From Carposina sasakii (lineage: Eukaryota > Arthropoda > Insecta > Lepidoptera > Carposinidae), in the NCBI GenBank assembly GCA_014607495.2, contig CP053175.1, positions 9,022,076 through 9,086,075 of the forward strand: a DNA stretch of 64,000 nucleotides, given 5' to 3'. Numbering within the stretch: position 1 is the first letter of the stretch; each line of letters opens with the position of its first letter. The position numbers were made by a program, and so were the translations under genes. Shown piece by piece: positions 33,147-44,850 of this stretch. The notes beneath the pieces are model-generated. The model was not told the DNA's origin, did not search any database, and was given only the letters and a program-made list of their open reading frames with translations.

Positions 33147-35399
33147 TGGATTGTTACCCGACCCCCGTGGATAATAATTCCAGTAGGAAAAGAAAAGCTG
33201 AGCCCGCAAAATGGAAAAAAAACTTGGCCAAAAGGCAGAGGTAAGTTTGTACTGGTTATAGCATGACTGACAAAGTTTGATCGTTGTTTATTACGCGGAT
33301 ATTTTTCACGTTTTTTAAATATATTTTTTTTAGCAAGTATGTATATTTAAGGGCTCTAACGATTTTGATGAAATTTGCAATGTTTACGGGAGGTGAAAAA
33401 TTGATCTAGCTAGGTCCCATGTCTGAGAAAATTCGTTTTCTCCGTATTTGCATGCAAAAAGGTTTGCCCGCACAATATTTTTCTTAATTTCGTCACCGCT
33501 GGCGCTGATGATCGTCGATTGAAACCCTAACTTTGTACAGGGTTTTTCAGTGGTTTTTTAAGGTTGTTGGTTTTTTTTTCTGTTAAGGACTTTCTCTATT
33601 AGCATCCGAGCAGAGCTCGACCAGCTGTTATTTATTTAGTTTAGGTAAAACTGCCTGTCTAAATTTATATTTTTTGTTGTAGATATTCGGCTAAAACACT
33701 GCCAAAAAGATTGCTGTGTACACACAAGAAAACTTTTAAATGCATGTCTCTAAAAATGAGCGATTTTAAACATTTTTTCGAAACTTTTTATGCGCAGCCT
33801 GATAAACAGAAGCAAGATGCTATATTGCTAAAACATTGCACACCTGTTACGGTAAAGCGTCGTCGTCGTAATAGTAACTCAAACTATGCGAACCAAACAT
33901 TTCAAACCAAGTATTACATTTATAGTCAATCAGAAAAGAAGAAGGTACAGGTGTGTCAACGTTATTTTTTGACAATTTTGCAAATAACGAAGTACAGGGT
34001 CCAAAGTATTATGAAGGAATATTACCACACCGGGAAACTATTATGCGAAAATAGAGGCGGCGATCGTATTTCCATGAAATATACAGCGAAAAGAGATGCA
34101 ATCATGAGCTTCATCAATAAGATTCCATGTGAAGAACCCCATTATTGTCGAGGAAATACAAAAAGGTTCTATCTTTCTTCGGAGTTATCAATCAACAAAC
34201 TATGGAAAATGTATAATTCAGAAGCTACGGATGTTTTAAAAGTTAAAAAGTCGTATTTCCGACGTATCTTTAATACAAAATATAATCTTTCATTTGGCTC
34301 TCCAAGAACAGACGTATGCGCCACTTGCTTAAGATTTTCTGAAGAAATGAAAGTAGAAAAAGATGACAATGCACGCCTTAGCTTAATGACTGCCCAAAGA
34401 TTACATAAATTAAAAGCCAAATCTTTCTTTGAAAAAGTCAAGGAAGAAAAAACAGGTCTGTTAACATTATCTTTTGTCTGCGAAAAAAATTGGAACTTAC
34501 TGAAAGTACCAGACCAGGTAGCATATTATCTGAGAAATGTTTACCTCTACAATTTCACAATCGTAGTAGGCTCATCAAAAAGTAAATTAGTTCCTGAAAA
34601 TGTTTTCGCATACTGCTGGACTGAGGAGAGTTATCCCAAAGCTGCTAATGAAATAGCTTCTGCCGTATATAATAGGCTAAAAAATACAGACTTAACTTCC
34701 ATCACCAAAGTACGACTTATGGCAGATGGATGTGCGGGTCAAAATAAGAACACTATTATGCTGGCCATGTTATCTAAATGGTTAACCGAAGCACCACAAA
34801 ATGTCAAAGAAATTGAATTCATATTTCCGGTAGTGGGTCATTCATATATACCTCCCGATAGAGTGTTTGCTCAAATAGAAAAAGAAGCACGAAAACTTGA
34901 AGTCATAAACAATCCTCAAAAGTACCTGGATATTATATCACGGTTCAGCACAGTGACAAAATTAGGAGTTCAATGTGAAGTTTTTGATTGGAAAACTGCA
35001 TCACAAGAAGTATTTAAACCGGTGGGCAAGTGGCATTTACAATTTAAATTATGTAAACGTTTCGTTCTAAGACGTTCTAAAAGAGCCGGAAATATTTTGA
35101 TTAGTGGACATCTCCACTATAAAACTGACGATGGAGTCTACAAAAATGTCTGCAAAAAAGGAAAATCAAGCTCCATGCTAAATCCATCAAAAATAAATCC
35201 TTCATGTATCTTAACTGATGCAAAGAAAAAGGATACCTTAACACTGTTAAAAAGCCATTGGGGGAATGATTGGCAACAAAACAAAGAATTATTTTTTTTC
35301 AAGACTCTGTTAAATGACGCAGAAATTCAAGTTGAAGGCGCTGGAGACAATGAAGAGTTATGCGAACTACAGGAAGAAATAGGTGACTTGCATGTGTGA
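33147..35399 (+). CDS. Sola-like/DUF7869-type transposase B, probable dead catalytic site
   Basis: Exon 1 is 33147-33241 (MDCYPTPVDNNSSRKRKAEP, a basic segment; donor GTAAGT). Exon 2 is 33684-35399 after TTGTAG. The exon 2 frame is open to the stop (562 codons from the internal ATG at 33711). N-terminal half: HTH-like QVCQRYFLTILQITKYRVQS, then SYFRRIFNTKYNLSFGSPRT and DVCATCLRF, which align with element A. Catalytic region: the expected FD-x-E-K block reads FVCEKNWNLLK with Val at 34476 where A and C have Asp. The second Asp (MADGCAGQNKN, 34725) and third (PPDRVFAQIE, 34857) are present. One A-to-T change would explain the Val. The C-terminal tail is acidic. Confidence 0.75.
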
Positions 35400-35516
35400 T
35401 TTTTTATTAGCCTGTATTGTCCTGGGCCAAGGCGGGCAAGGGGGAACCCCACTCTTTCCATTTCTCTCGGTGGTTCTTCTTGCCAATTCAAGAAGAAGTC
35501 ATGTGATTTTTTGTTA
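35396..35516. mobile_element. About 106-bp insertion with 15-bp direct repeats at the stop codon of transposase B
   Basis: TGTGATTTTTTATTA (35396) and TGTGATTTTTTGTTA (35502) flank a short unique block. The left copy overlaps the stop codon of transposase B. Flanking direct repeats of this length are typical of a LINE-mobilised insertion (SINE-like). The insert contains TTCTTCTTGCC/TTCAAGAAGAAG, a small inverted repeat. The family is not recognised. Confidence 0.5.
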
Positions 35517-36424
35517 AATAAAAATAATTTATGTACCATGTAAAGCATTTTAAAGATTTAAGTATTATTAAAAATGTCATTACAATTTAACTACGTTTTT
35601 TACTTCTCATTCCTAAACATTTCATACCTAAGTATCAAGATTACTTACACTTCTTGCACCCTAAATCAACCACTGCAAAAACAGCAACATCCTAAACGAA
35701 TTTTAGCAAAAGCAGCAATATCCAAGTATTGGTCGCAAAAACAGCATTATCCAAAATTAATTATGTTTTTTGGGAAATGTGTTGCTTTATGGCGAAGTTC
35801 TATTCTGCTTTTTATAAATCTAAGATTATTCTTCAACTAAAAACATATAAAACAATAACCTAAATAGTTGCAATAAGAAATGACCGGAAAAAAACCGTTT
35901 CTTGCATTTTAATTAAACTGGATGTTGCTGCTTTTGCTTTTATATGACTCAATTGTACATGGAACACACTGTCTAATGGGTCTATAGCTTGTAGATGGTA
36001 CAATGGTATAACTATCACTAAGGATCAAATTATTCCTTCTTATTCTACCCTATATGAAGTAAATGCAGAAAATTACATATATGATGAAATAATACCGAAT
36101 TTTGATAAACATATAGGACTTCCAGATATAAATAATGATACCATACACACTTCTGATCAGCAAATAGATCCGGATTATAAAAACGCTGATATAATGGGAT
36201 CTATAGATCAATGGTTTATTCAATGGTTTCACTGTGTAGGGTTGATTGTTGTCGTTGTATTAATAATTATCGGACTGATCTGCTTATGTCCTCGTATCTT
36301 TATTTGTATAAGATACTGTTGTGTAAAAAAAGGACAAATTGTATCTATACCTCCTGTAACTTATAAAGCGAAGACTGATATAGTTTTAATAGGAAGTAAG
36401 GACAAAAATGATTTTGCTTTTTAA

Positions 36425-37602
36425 ATAGATTTATCTTGAATTAAAGATATTACTTAAATTATAATATTCATATTGATAAATTAAGAATAACATTTTTAAA
36501 TCATGAAAAAAAAATAGATGGCGCTGTCATCAATGTAAACATCGGCTCCGTAGAAAATATTTATTATAAATTATAATCAAGTAATATAGAGAAGCGTGAT
36601 AGTGATGTTTTGACTGAATATTAACCCAAACATATGTGCAAGTGTTATCAAGAACTAAATTATTCATGTTCATTCTTAATTTGTGTCATGAGTTATGGAA
36701 CTTCAAACCAGTGAACTATGAAATGTAAAGATTACCCAGTACAATATTACAAAATAAATAACAATCCTGTTCGGAATCCTCGCTTTTTGGCAGTATGGTT
36801 TTGCGATGCTTTTGCCTACGCCACGCGTCGATTAAGTTAAGAAAAAAAAAACGGAACACGCATGGCCGGTCGCGTGCATATTTGTAAAAAAAGGTCGGTT
36901 TTAATTACTGTCGGACATTAAAACGTGAAATAAACGGAGATTTTTCAGCTTACGGTGCTGTAAAGTCCTGTGGTCGCCTCGGATGCGAAAACCAGTCTCC
37001 GGGACTGTAGGAAATCGGGAATTTCGGTACGGTGGTAAGATCTGTTCGGAAGATCTCACAAGTGGAGTGTCTAATACGGAATACGGATTCCAGCGGGAAA
37101 CACAACACAATATTTATAGTATATTATGTTATTTTAAGCACACATTTTCATAGCTCACGAGTTTAGTATAACGACATCACACGGGATATTGGGCTGGTGA
37201 ACCTGAGGGCTGAACCCCAGGTAAGTACCTAGTATTAATTCGTATACTAATTCATAGATTACCGACCCAGCGGAGCCGAAACCGCAACAAATCCTGTTCT
37301 TTAAAATCTATAACTAGTGACTGAACACAACATAAGTGTTAATATTTACAAATAAAATATTCGTCTTGGCGGTTATTACATTCAAACTCGACTTGGACTT
37401 TGACCTCAAATGTAATTACTGCAATTGTCTACAGTCGCTAACGTTATTTAACGACATCTATAGTTTATCTCCCGTATAACATACATTACTGCTGCATTGC
37501 TGCTGTAGCTACATCTGTTGGAAAACTGCGGTACTAGAGAGGCCGGACCTAGGAACGTAAACGATCGTCATACATTGAGACTCCACGTAACACCACGAGA
37601 TG
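36425..37602. other. Noncoding region between glycoprotein-like frame and LINE
   Basis: A run GAAAAAAAAATAGATGG at about 36504 resembles a polypurine tract, and an AATAAATAACA signal occurs near 36754, so part may be the 3' end of a retroelement that carried the glycoprotein. From about 37100 the DNA is probably the 5' UTR of the LINE. I see no convincing gene; the open stretches are short and lack family motifs. Confidence 0.4.
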
Positions 37603-39054
37603 GCGATACAATGCAACAAATGCAAGAAAAGAATTACTTCAAAAAATTTGTTGAAATTGCCTGCACAACAGTATCGGAGGCAATTTTTAGCTCACATTAT
37701 GCAGGAAACAGGGATAAAATTCACAGTTGGAAATGCAAAACGTGCTCTGACAAAAATATAACACCTAAACAAGTGGTCAACTACACCGATAAGACCAGAA
37801 AGTCCCAAGTTTACGTAACTGACCGAAAACATAAAAAGTTACCCATGAAGTCTTCTTCGTAAGATAATTTATCACAAATCTTAAGTGACGACAAAATAAT
37901 AAACTCGACGTTAAGAGACGATAATACATTTGATACTACTACTCATAGCAGCCTTCCAAACGTGTCTTTCATGGAAAACTCAATTGTTATTGAATTAAAA
38001 GCTCAAGTAGAAAATCTGAGTTCAGAGCTAGCCAGCGCACATGCCGAAGTAGAGAAGTTAATTACTGAAAATAGCAGCCAACAAAAACAAATAGATTGCT
38101 TGAATAAAAAGTTAAACCTATACTCCCATTTTTTAAAGGAGGATACTCCAAAGAAAAATTATAGAATAATACAAAATCTAAATGGAGAGGAAAGCATTAC
38201 AAACTATGAAAATAAAATTGAAATGTTAGAACATGAAATTACAATATTGAATAATAAAATAAAAAAGTTACAAATAAAATTAAGTAAAGCTCTTACATCG
38301 AACATCGAATCCAAGCGCAAATTAAATGTAAAAATAAGCAAAGAAGTGACTCTATCTAAGATTCAACACTCTACTACGATACTGCAAAAAACTGTAAAAC
38401 AATTTGAAGACCGAATAAGCAATTTCACCCTATCTACAAATACTAATATACCAAACGAACCTACTATGACGGCGTGTGAAATCACGGCGAATCAGCAGTT
38501 TACCAACAATAAACCAAAGTTGTTGGTTTTGTCTGATTTCCATGGTGCCGAACTGTTACTACCTCTATCGAAAATCCGGAAGAATGACTACGACTCTACT
38601 GCTGACATCATTCAACATGGAACGACCCAACGTGTCCTCGAAAATTTAAAAGAGAAAATTTCAAATTTTAATAAAAGTGACTGTTGTTATCATGTGCGGT
38701 GGGTCCGACTATAATGTCACCCCGATAAAACAAATTATTAATATTTTAAATGATACTGTACAAAGTTATAGTCATACAAACATAGTAATTTGCGACATTC
38801 CGTATAGTCTAAACAAATATGCCGAAGAATATAATAATTTTGTTAGTAAATTTAACTCTACGTTGCATAAAAAAATTGTAGATATGTCACACGTATGGCT
38901 TCAATCACCGAATACTGTTCATTTTGGAATTGAAGACTACTACTCAAGCGGCTATAGGTTGAATCACAGAGGAAAGTATAAATTGGCTCAATGTTTGAAT
39001 AAAACGCTCATAAAGGTAAATAAAGCATTTTATAATAGTAGCCATTTTTTATAA
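37603..39054 (+). pseudogene. CR1-group LINE ORF1: PHD finger, coiled coil, SGNH-like esterase
   Basis: ORF1 proteins of the CR1 group bind RNA. The start at 37603 gives a PHD-type finger (IQCNKCKKRITSKNL, then after a frameshift near 37650 HSWKCKTCSDKN). A single TAA at 37860 interrupts the frame. The next part (37962-38400) is a long coiled coil (VENLSSELASAHAEVEKLI, MLEHEITILNNKIKKLQ). Then comes an SGNH-hydrolase-like domain: LLVLSDFHGAEL (block I), after a shift near 38680 VIMCGGSDYNVTP (block III), and SSGYRLNHRGKYKLA with the terminal His (block V). Domain order matches CR1/Daphne-type elements. Three breaks make it inactive. Confidence 0.72.
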
Positions 39055-39113
39055 CTGTCAAACCTCAACCTCCGAACAATCAACCGCTAAGACCCGCCAA
39101 CAATGATTTTATT

Positions 39114-40447
39114 GTGTATAATAATATTTACGTACTTCATCAAAACATAGACGGCTTAATAACAAAATCAGATTTGCTTTGTGTACACATGGAAGAGTTA
39201 GAGGAACTAGGAAAAACTGTCGATATTATTTGCCTCACAGAACACAACATGAAATCAGGTGATGAAATCCATTTAATAATACCCAATTTTAAACTTGCAT
39301 CATTTTACTCAAGAAATAATAGGAACGGTGGATCAAGTATCTTAGTTAGAAATAGGCACGAATATAAAAAATTAAATGACATCAATAATCTCTCTTTGAC
39401 AAATATAATAGAATGTTCGGGTATCGAACTAATTAGGAATAAATTAATTATTATAAGCATATATACGAGTAGAGTTCCTAAATACAGCAATTATATTGTA
39501 GGTATATTTTTGGATAAATTAACTACTTTATTGAACAAGATATGTTTCAAAAGTAAAAAAATCATAATTTGTGGCGATTTTAATATTGATATTCTGAAAA
39601 GAACACCGCATTCAATTAAATTTAAAATTTTAATTCAAAGCTTTAATCTAACTTTGCAAATATCAGTACCGACTAGACTATCCAGTAAAACGTGCATTGA
39701 CAACATTATCCATAATATCCGAGGAAGCACTGCTGAAGTGATCGAGTTTGCCCTTTCGGATCACACAGCTCAACTCCTAAAATGTCCGGTAAAAAAACAT
39801 GTATCCTTTCACATTGGTACAAAAGACAAAGGGATTTAAGTGATGAAAATCTTGATAAGTTTAAAAAATATCTCCAAAACATACAATTTAATGAGGTGTA
39901 TATGGCGAATAGTATTAATGAGGGCTACAATAGTTTCGCTGACTTATTCGGATTATTCTACAAGTTGTGTTTTCCCATGAAAAAAGTAAAAATATCCCCA
40001 ATAACAAAACCAAAATGGATAACCAAAGGAGTAAAAATATGTTGCAAACGAAAGCGTAATTTACTCTGGAAATATAGATGTTCGAGGGATGATAAACTTA
40101 TCAATAAAATGAAATTTCAGCAAATGAATTTAATCGCTACTACACTGACCAAATTCGTTTAATTTCCAATAATAATCTTGACATTTGTAATAATAATAAT
40201 AAAAATACAGACAATAAATTTAGTTATAAGAACACTATGACATCCAATTTAACCTATTCTATTTTTATGAAACCAACAAATGCTGATGAGATCAAAAACA
40301 TAATAAAATCTTTAAAAAACAAATTTAGCACTGGATATGATGGTATATAAGTACAATAGTGGTAAAAAATGTCTCTGATATTATTTCACCTTTAATTAGT
40401 CATATAGTCAACTTATGCATCGAAACTGGAGAATTCCCAAATAGTCT
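39114..40447 (+). pseudogene. CR1-group LINE ORF2: APE endonuclease and start of reverse transcriptase
   Basis: Endonuclease motifs appear in order from 39114: YVLHQNIDGL, IICLTEHNMKS, NGGSSILVRN, IIICGDFNIDIL, FALSDHTAQLL. The frame shifts near 39795 in an A7 run and again near 40160. The segment then has KWITKGVKICCKRKRNLL and the RT entry motif KNKFSTGYDGI (block 1), a stop at 40350, and NLCIETGEFPNSL at 40410-40447. There the LINE stops abruptly and unrelated sequence begins, so all of the RT palm is missing. Confidence 0.78.
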
Positions 40448-41009
40448 TTAGGTGCTGCAGGTTGCGTGAGGGATGTCCTTAGCGATGTCGCAATAAATAA
40501 AACTACTCGATTATCACAAACACGGAAGTTATATTGCGTTAGGCAAAGCAAGTAGGATAGTTCACAACACAGTAAGAAAGTCACAGCACAATAGAAATAG
40601 AAGAAGTGAAAGGAAGAACAAGCGACAGTAAAAGCACAAAGGTATTGCGAAAGCGGTATGCAATGCAAGGCGCGTAGTGAGCGAGCGACACGGGTACTAG
40701 GTACGAGAGCGGCAGGCTGACTGGCGCGGCGCGGCGATGTGCGCGTGCGCCGGCGCAGGGCGATCGAGCCGGCAAGTACGTGCGGACGTACTTGCGGAGA
40801 CAAAGGGTCTCTAATCACCGTGCGCGTTTCCAATGCACAATACGGTCGTGCCGGTTAATGTGTCATGAATATATAAATAAATATATTTTACTAAATGTTT
40901 ATAGATTAAGTTTAATGTAATATAATATGATAATGTATGTGTATGTCTGTCTGTGTTTAGATATAGATAAATATAATTGTAAATATGTATATATTTTATA
41001 GATGTAAAA
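40448..41009. other. Unassigned segment with GC-rich core
   Basis: The first 400 bases, read on the minus strand, go from a GC-rich block (40660-40800, many CGCG words) to an AT-rich end next to the truncated LINE. This profile could be a promoter-bearing LTR, but I find no clear TG..CA borders or target duplication. The rest (40860-41009) is AT-rich with TGTATGTCTGTCTGTG-type simple repeats. No gene. Confidence 0.4.
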
Positions 41010-41439
41010 TACAGTCGAAACCGATTATAACGACATCGTTTACAACGACCGATCGGTTATTACAGCCAGATTGTAAGGTCCCGCCCAAATCTCTAGTAAA
41101 CTATTCAGTAAACATGCCGCCTATAACTACATCGGATACAGCGACATATCGCTTACAACGACTAAACTTTATCGATATTCATCGACTATAACGACCAACC
41201 GCTTCTTGTCCCAGCAAAACAAAACAATACGAACGATTTTAAATCTTATTGATAAGCATTGAAGGAATGTTTAGGCGTATTATTACCTACGCACTTTCTC
41301 CCACCTCATCCGAACCTCTTCCCGGCCATTTGACCTTGAATATTTTACACCAATTGTTTAGTGCGCTAAATGACTGCGTGAGTGACAGCTTGATTTATAA
41401 GTGTTGGTTTTGATTAGGCCGTGCATTTATGCGTTATCA

Positions 41440-43346
41440 TGTTGCAAAAAAAGAGGAAAGTGTTTTCTATTGAAGAAAAATGTCATGTCATATGGAGATT
41501 AGAAAATGGTGAGTCGAATAGTGAAATTGCAAAGGAATGTGGAGTTTCGCACTCTACGATTTCAACGATTTGGAAGAATAGAGATAAAATAAAAGTTCTT
41601 TTCGAAAACAACTCTTTAAAACTTAAACGAGCGAGGACAAGTGAACATAAAGTTATAGAAGATGCTTTATTAACATGGTTTAAGCATCAGAGGGCAAACA
41701 ACGTCCCAATAAGTGGTCCGATTCTGCAACAAAAAGCCAATGACTTTGCTCGTCTTATGGGTAAGGAAAATTTTGAGTGTTCGTCGTCTTGGGTACAACG
41801 TTTTCGTGCTCGTCATAATATTGTGGCAGGAAAAGTTTGCGGTGAAGCGGCTGGCGTTCCTGAAGGAGTGTCTGAAGAGTGGCTCTCTCATAAGTGGCCT
41901 GCACTGTGCGAAGGATACACACCTGATGAAATCTTTAATGCTGATGAAACAGGATTGTTTTACAATTTAACCCCTGACAAAACACTTAAATTCAAAGGCG
42001 AGGAATGCAAGGGCGGAAAGTTGTCCAAAACAAAAATTACAGTATTGGTTGCGGCAAATATGACTGGTTCATGTAAAAGAAAACTTTTGGTGATAGGAAA
42101 AGCTAAAAAACCACGTTGCTTTAAGAACATTCAATCTTTGCCTGTAACTTATGAAAACAACACTAGGTCCTGGATGACATCGCAAATTTTTGAAAAATGG
42201 CTGCGTAGCTGGGATGCACAATTGAAGTCTGGAGGAAACAAAATTCTTCTCCTAGTGTTGGAAATATCACCAACATTAAGTGTATTCGCATCACTAGACT
42301 GTCAATTGCATTGACAGCTGTCAAACTAGGTAGGTAGGTACCTATATAAATGTCGACCGCTCGTGGCTCGGTCTTGTCCATCTGTGTCAGTCATACTGTA
42401 CGCTAGTTAGTAATAGAAAACTTAAACGCCACACGCGAGTGTATTGTATTTTTGTGCTCGTTCCTTAATATAACTGACAATAAACCCTTGTTATCTGAAT
42501 ACCATCTTTTCCTCAAGAACAATAATCATACCTACAGTCCACTAAAAATAACTGAGAGGTGCTGGTACACAACTGCACACCTAGTAGACAACTGTCCCGC
42601 TCACCCTGTAGTCTCCAATCTGAAATGCATAAAGCTTGTGTTTTTACCGCCCAATGTCACCTCTGTTTTACAGCCCATGGACCAAGGAGTGATAAGAGCT
42701 TTAAAAACACAATACAGAAAACTTCCAAGTGCTACAAATGATACAGAATATTGAAAACAAAGATACTAAAAGTCTTTGTGTTCTGGATGCAATTCTACTG
42801 ATATCGGAAGCTTGGGAAAAGGTCACACAGACCACTATAGCCAACTGCTTTCGCCATGCAGGTTTCAAAGATCTCTCTCCATCACAAGCGGAGGACGACG
42901 ATGATATTCCGCTAGCGAGAATGATACAATCTACAGATGAAGATGACAACGTACCACTTGCTGAATTGGTTGCTCAATTGCAAAGATCTACTGCTACAGA
43001 ACAAAGAATTGAGATCGAGGAATTTATTGGAATAGATGACAGTGTCGCCGTGTGCGCCTTAGCTACTGAGGAAGAAATTCTTGCAGAAGCTGAAAGTAAC
43101 AATCGTAACACTGACGAAGAAAACGAAGACCAGCAAGACCCTGAAGAGCAGTTTCAGCCAACAACAATTTCCGAGGCTCTTAGCGCTATAACAGTTTTAC
43201 AAAAATTTGTTGCCTTTAACGATCAGTTTAATACTGATGATACTCATACCTTGAGGAGTATGAAACGTAAAATGCAAAAAATATTTGAGACTGGGCTAAA
43301 AAAAAACAGACGACTGATTACTTTAAGAACTAGTGTAGTCTTATAA
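41440..43346 (+). pseudogene. Tigger transposase, split by solo LTR
   Basis: It starts at 41440 (MLQKKRKVFSIEEKCHVIWR) with a psq/HTH_23-like helix-turn-helix (NSEIAKECGVSHSTISTIWK). A CENP-B second HTH follows (SGPILQQKANDFARLMG, SSSWVQRFRARHNI). DDE_1 core: IFNADETGLFYNL (D1); after the LTR, LLLV joined to DNCPAHPVV (D2); LPPNVTSVLQPMDQGVIRAL (D3). The frame shifts near 42720-42735 (RKL to FQVLQMIQNIENKD). The C-terminal part is acidic (SQAEDDDDIPLARMIQ). Removing 42256-42584 restores LLLVDNCPAHP. Related to TIGD proteins of vertebrates. Confidence 0.87.
42256..42579 (+). mobile_element. Solo LTR, 324 bp, with CCTAG duplication
   Basis: It begins TGTTGGAAATATCACCAACA and ends CAACTGCACA, flanked by CCTAG at 42251-42255 and 42580-42584. 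A TATATAAA box lies near 42340 and AATAAA near 42480. The TG...CA borders, 5-bp duplication and length fit an LTR left by recombination between two LTRs; a TGTTGGAA start is common in Copia-type LTRs, but the family is inference. The strand is chosen from the TATA box and polyadenylation signal order. Confidence 0.88.
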
Positions 43347-43600
43347 CCCGCTAAGTACATTTTGTATTCTAGTTATTAATAAATATTTTTATTTCTTTTC
43401 TGACATTTCATTTGACAACAAGTTCACATACATAACCTATACCTATACTAGATAGATACCTATGATAATATAACTTACACAATTAATATAACTACTGTAC
43501 TTGTGTATTGCTTATAACAACTATCGGATATAACGTCGGCAACTATACGGTCCCTTCAATGTCGCTATATCAGGTTTAGACTGTATATGATATATAGCTG

Positions 43601-43968
43601 CTATAGATTGGTGAGGATTATGGCTTGAACGTCAAGCTGTAACCCTCATCTCTCGTGCAAGCAAACGGTAAGGGCTATCGACTTGGTTTACATTCCAAAA
43701 AATTGTCGTAACGAAATGCCAAATCTCAGAAATATTCGATGAACGGTTCCAGAGATTTATAAATTTACCCTGGTGAGGATTATAGCTAGAACATCTTTAT
43801 ATCTCTGGAATAGTTCACCAAATGTTTCTGCGATTTGGCATGTCATTACGACTATTTCACGACTATTTTTTGGAACCTAAACCAAGTCGATAGACCTTAC
43901 CCTATGCTTGCACGAGAGATGAGGATTACAGCTTGACGTTCAAGCCATAATCCTCACCAACCTATAGC
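43601..43968. mobile_element. Foldback/MITE with about 190-bp arms
   Basis: The left arm from 43601 (CTATAGATTGGTGAGGATTA) and the right arm ending 43968 pair over nearly the whole length with a few mismatches. Landmarks: GCTTGAACGTCAAGCTGTAA and CTCATCTCTCGTGCAAGC on the left, inverses on the right. The short middle also contains TGGTGAGGATTATAGCT. No coding capacity. It lies 17 bp after the Tigger element. Target duplication not resolved. Confidence 0.88.
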
Positions 43969-44105
43969 TATATCTCCGAAACTATAATACGACTTTTTTT
44001 AATGGATAACTATTTTATAACTTATTTTGCATTATCAAAATTCGATTTCATTGAGATTTCGAATATAAAGATAACAGCTCGAAGGAAGCTAGTGCCTTTA
44101 AAAAA

Positions 44106-44850
44106 TTAACACAATGAGTCCTCCATTTCCTCAATCCTGTTTTCTGTAATATTAACAATAATATTCTCTGTTGTCGCTCCATCTTGAATATTTTCATTAT
44201 TGCACATGTTTTGCTCCTCGATATTACCTTTATTTTTTCTATTTTTGGCAACGGACGCTCTTAGGTTTTTCATTGACATCCTTTTTTTTGCATTTTTAAC
44301 GGCCAACTTAAAAAAACTTTCAGAGTTTTGGATTGTGAATGTAGCGTCCCAAGAATGGATCATGTCAAAAAAAAACCTTTTAAGTAAAGTGTAGTTTTTT
44401 TAATGGTATTTTTGATACTTCTCCCCGGCTTCCACCTGACCATGAGCATAAACACAAGAAGTCTCTTGTTAGCAACGTATCGATTAACCGATATGCAAAA
44501 GTTTTTCCTTCGCCATTGGAAGGCGAGCACAAAACGGACAAGTGCTTCTTAAGTTTTTTATATTCAGCTTTATCAGCTAGTAAATTCTCAAAAGCGTCCA
44601 AATCTCTTTGATTATCAATTATTTTAAATGTAAAACTCTCGTTTGCTGCGGTATTTGTAATATTTTTTAATAATGTCACGCCCATTTGTTGCTATTCATT
44701 TCTCATAAGATTTTCGGCGATGTGTTCTAATTGGACGGACATTATACAGATTTTATTTGCCATATTTTCTATAATTTGATTTTGAATCATACTAATCATT
44801 GTGTCCATTTTATCAGGGGGTACATTCTTGCCTCCACACATTTCCAAGAG
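44106..44850 (-). pseudogene. DUF4806-type protein remnant
   Basis: Read on the minus strand: a helical segment (MISMIQNQIIENMANKICI, IAENLMRNE), a TAG at 44692-44694, then FKIIDNQRDLDAFENLLADK, EYKKLKKHLSVLCS and LIDTLLTRDFLCLCSW, and after a T/A-run shift near 44385, DMIHSWDATFTIQNSE. The order matches DUF4806, a domain found in many insect proteins linked to transposons. I cannot state its biochemical role. Two breaks make this copy a relic. The exon next to it on the other strand is from a Myb/zeste-like gene. Confidence 0.6.

Larger units (their letters stand above)
32795..35950 (+). mobile_element. Sola-like element B (AATT duplication)
   Basis: Inverted ends GAGTCATATAAAAGCAAAGG (32795) and inverse ending at 35950 match over about 33 bp with two differences. 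AATT flanks at 32791-32794 and 35951-35954. Keeping one AATT rejoins the glycoprotein-like frame, which excludes the alternative AT reading. The subterminal word GCAAAAACAGCAACATCC recurs at 32961 (partial), 32986, 35674, 35705 and 35733, plus an inverted copy at 35920. It carries one two-exon transposase. Confidence 0.9.
31616..36424 (+). pseudogene. Membrane-glycoprotein-like frame (possible endogenous viral envelope), in three pieces
   Basis: Three coding pieces read as one gene once two inserts are ignored: about 31616-31757, 32553-32794 and 35955-36424. The joint across element B is in frame when one AATT is kept. The last piece has an ectodomain with several Cys, Trp and Asn-X-Ser/Thr sites, one strong hydrophobic span of about 20 residues near the C-terminus (around 36235-36300), then a Cys-rich and basic cytoplasmic tail. 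This is the layout of a type I viral surface glycoprotein. I do not recognise the family; envelope genes captured by insect retrotransposons or chuvirus-like copies are candidates only. The 5' part is missing, so no complete protein is encoded. Confidence 0.45.
41012..43583 (+). mobile_element. Tigger-type element (TA duplication) holding a solo LTR
   Basis: Inverted ends CAGTCGAAACCGATTATAAC (41012) and, inverted, CAGTCTAAACCTGATATAGC ending at 43583. TA flanks at 41010-41011 and 43584-43585. The GATATAACGACA word recurs in the ends (CATCGTTTACAACGACC, ACATCGGATACAGCGACATA). It carries one Tigger/jerky-like transposase gene. The element is complete apart from a 324-bp solo LTR in the gene and one frameshift. 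Confidence 0.92.

Noticed and set aside
32790..35955. 2-bp AT duplication for element B
   Set aside because: It puts the interrupted glycoprotein-like frame out of phase; AATT keeps it in phase.
40408..40833. 141-codon minus-strand frame with Arg/Ala-rich sequence
   Set aside because: GC-rich composition alone explains it; no recognisable domain and it spans the LINE truncation point.
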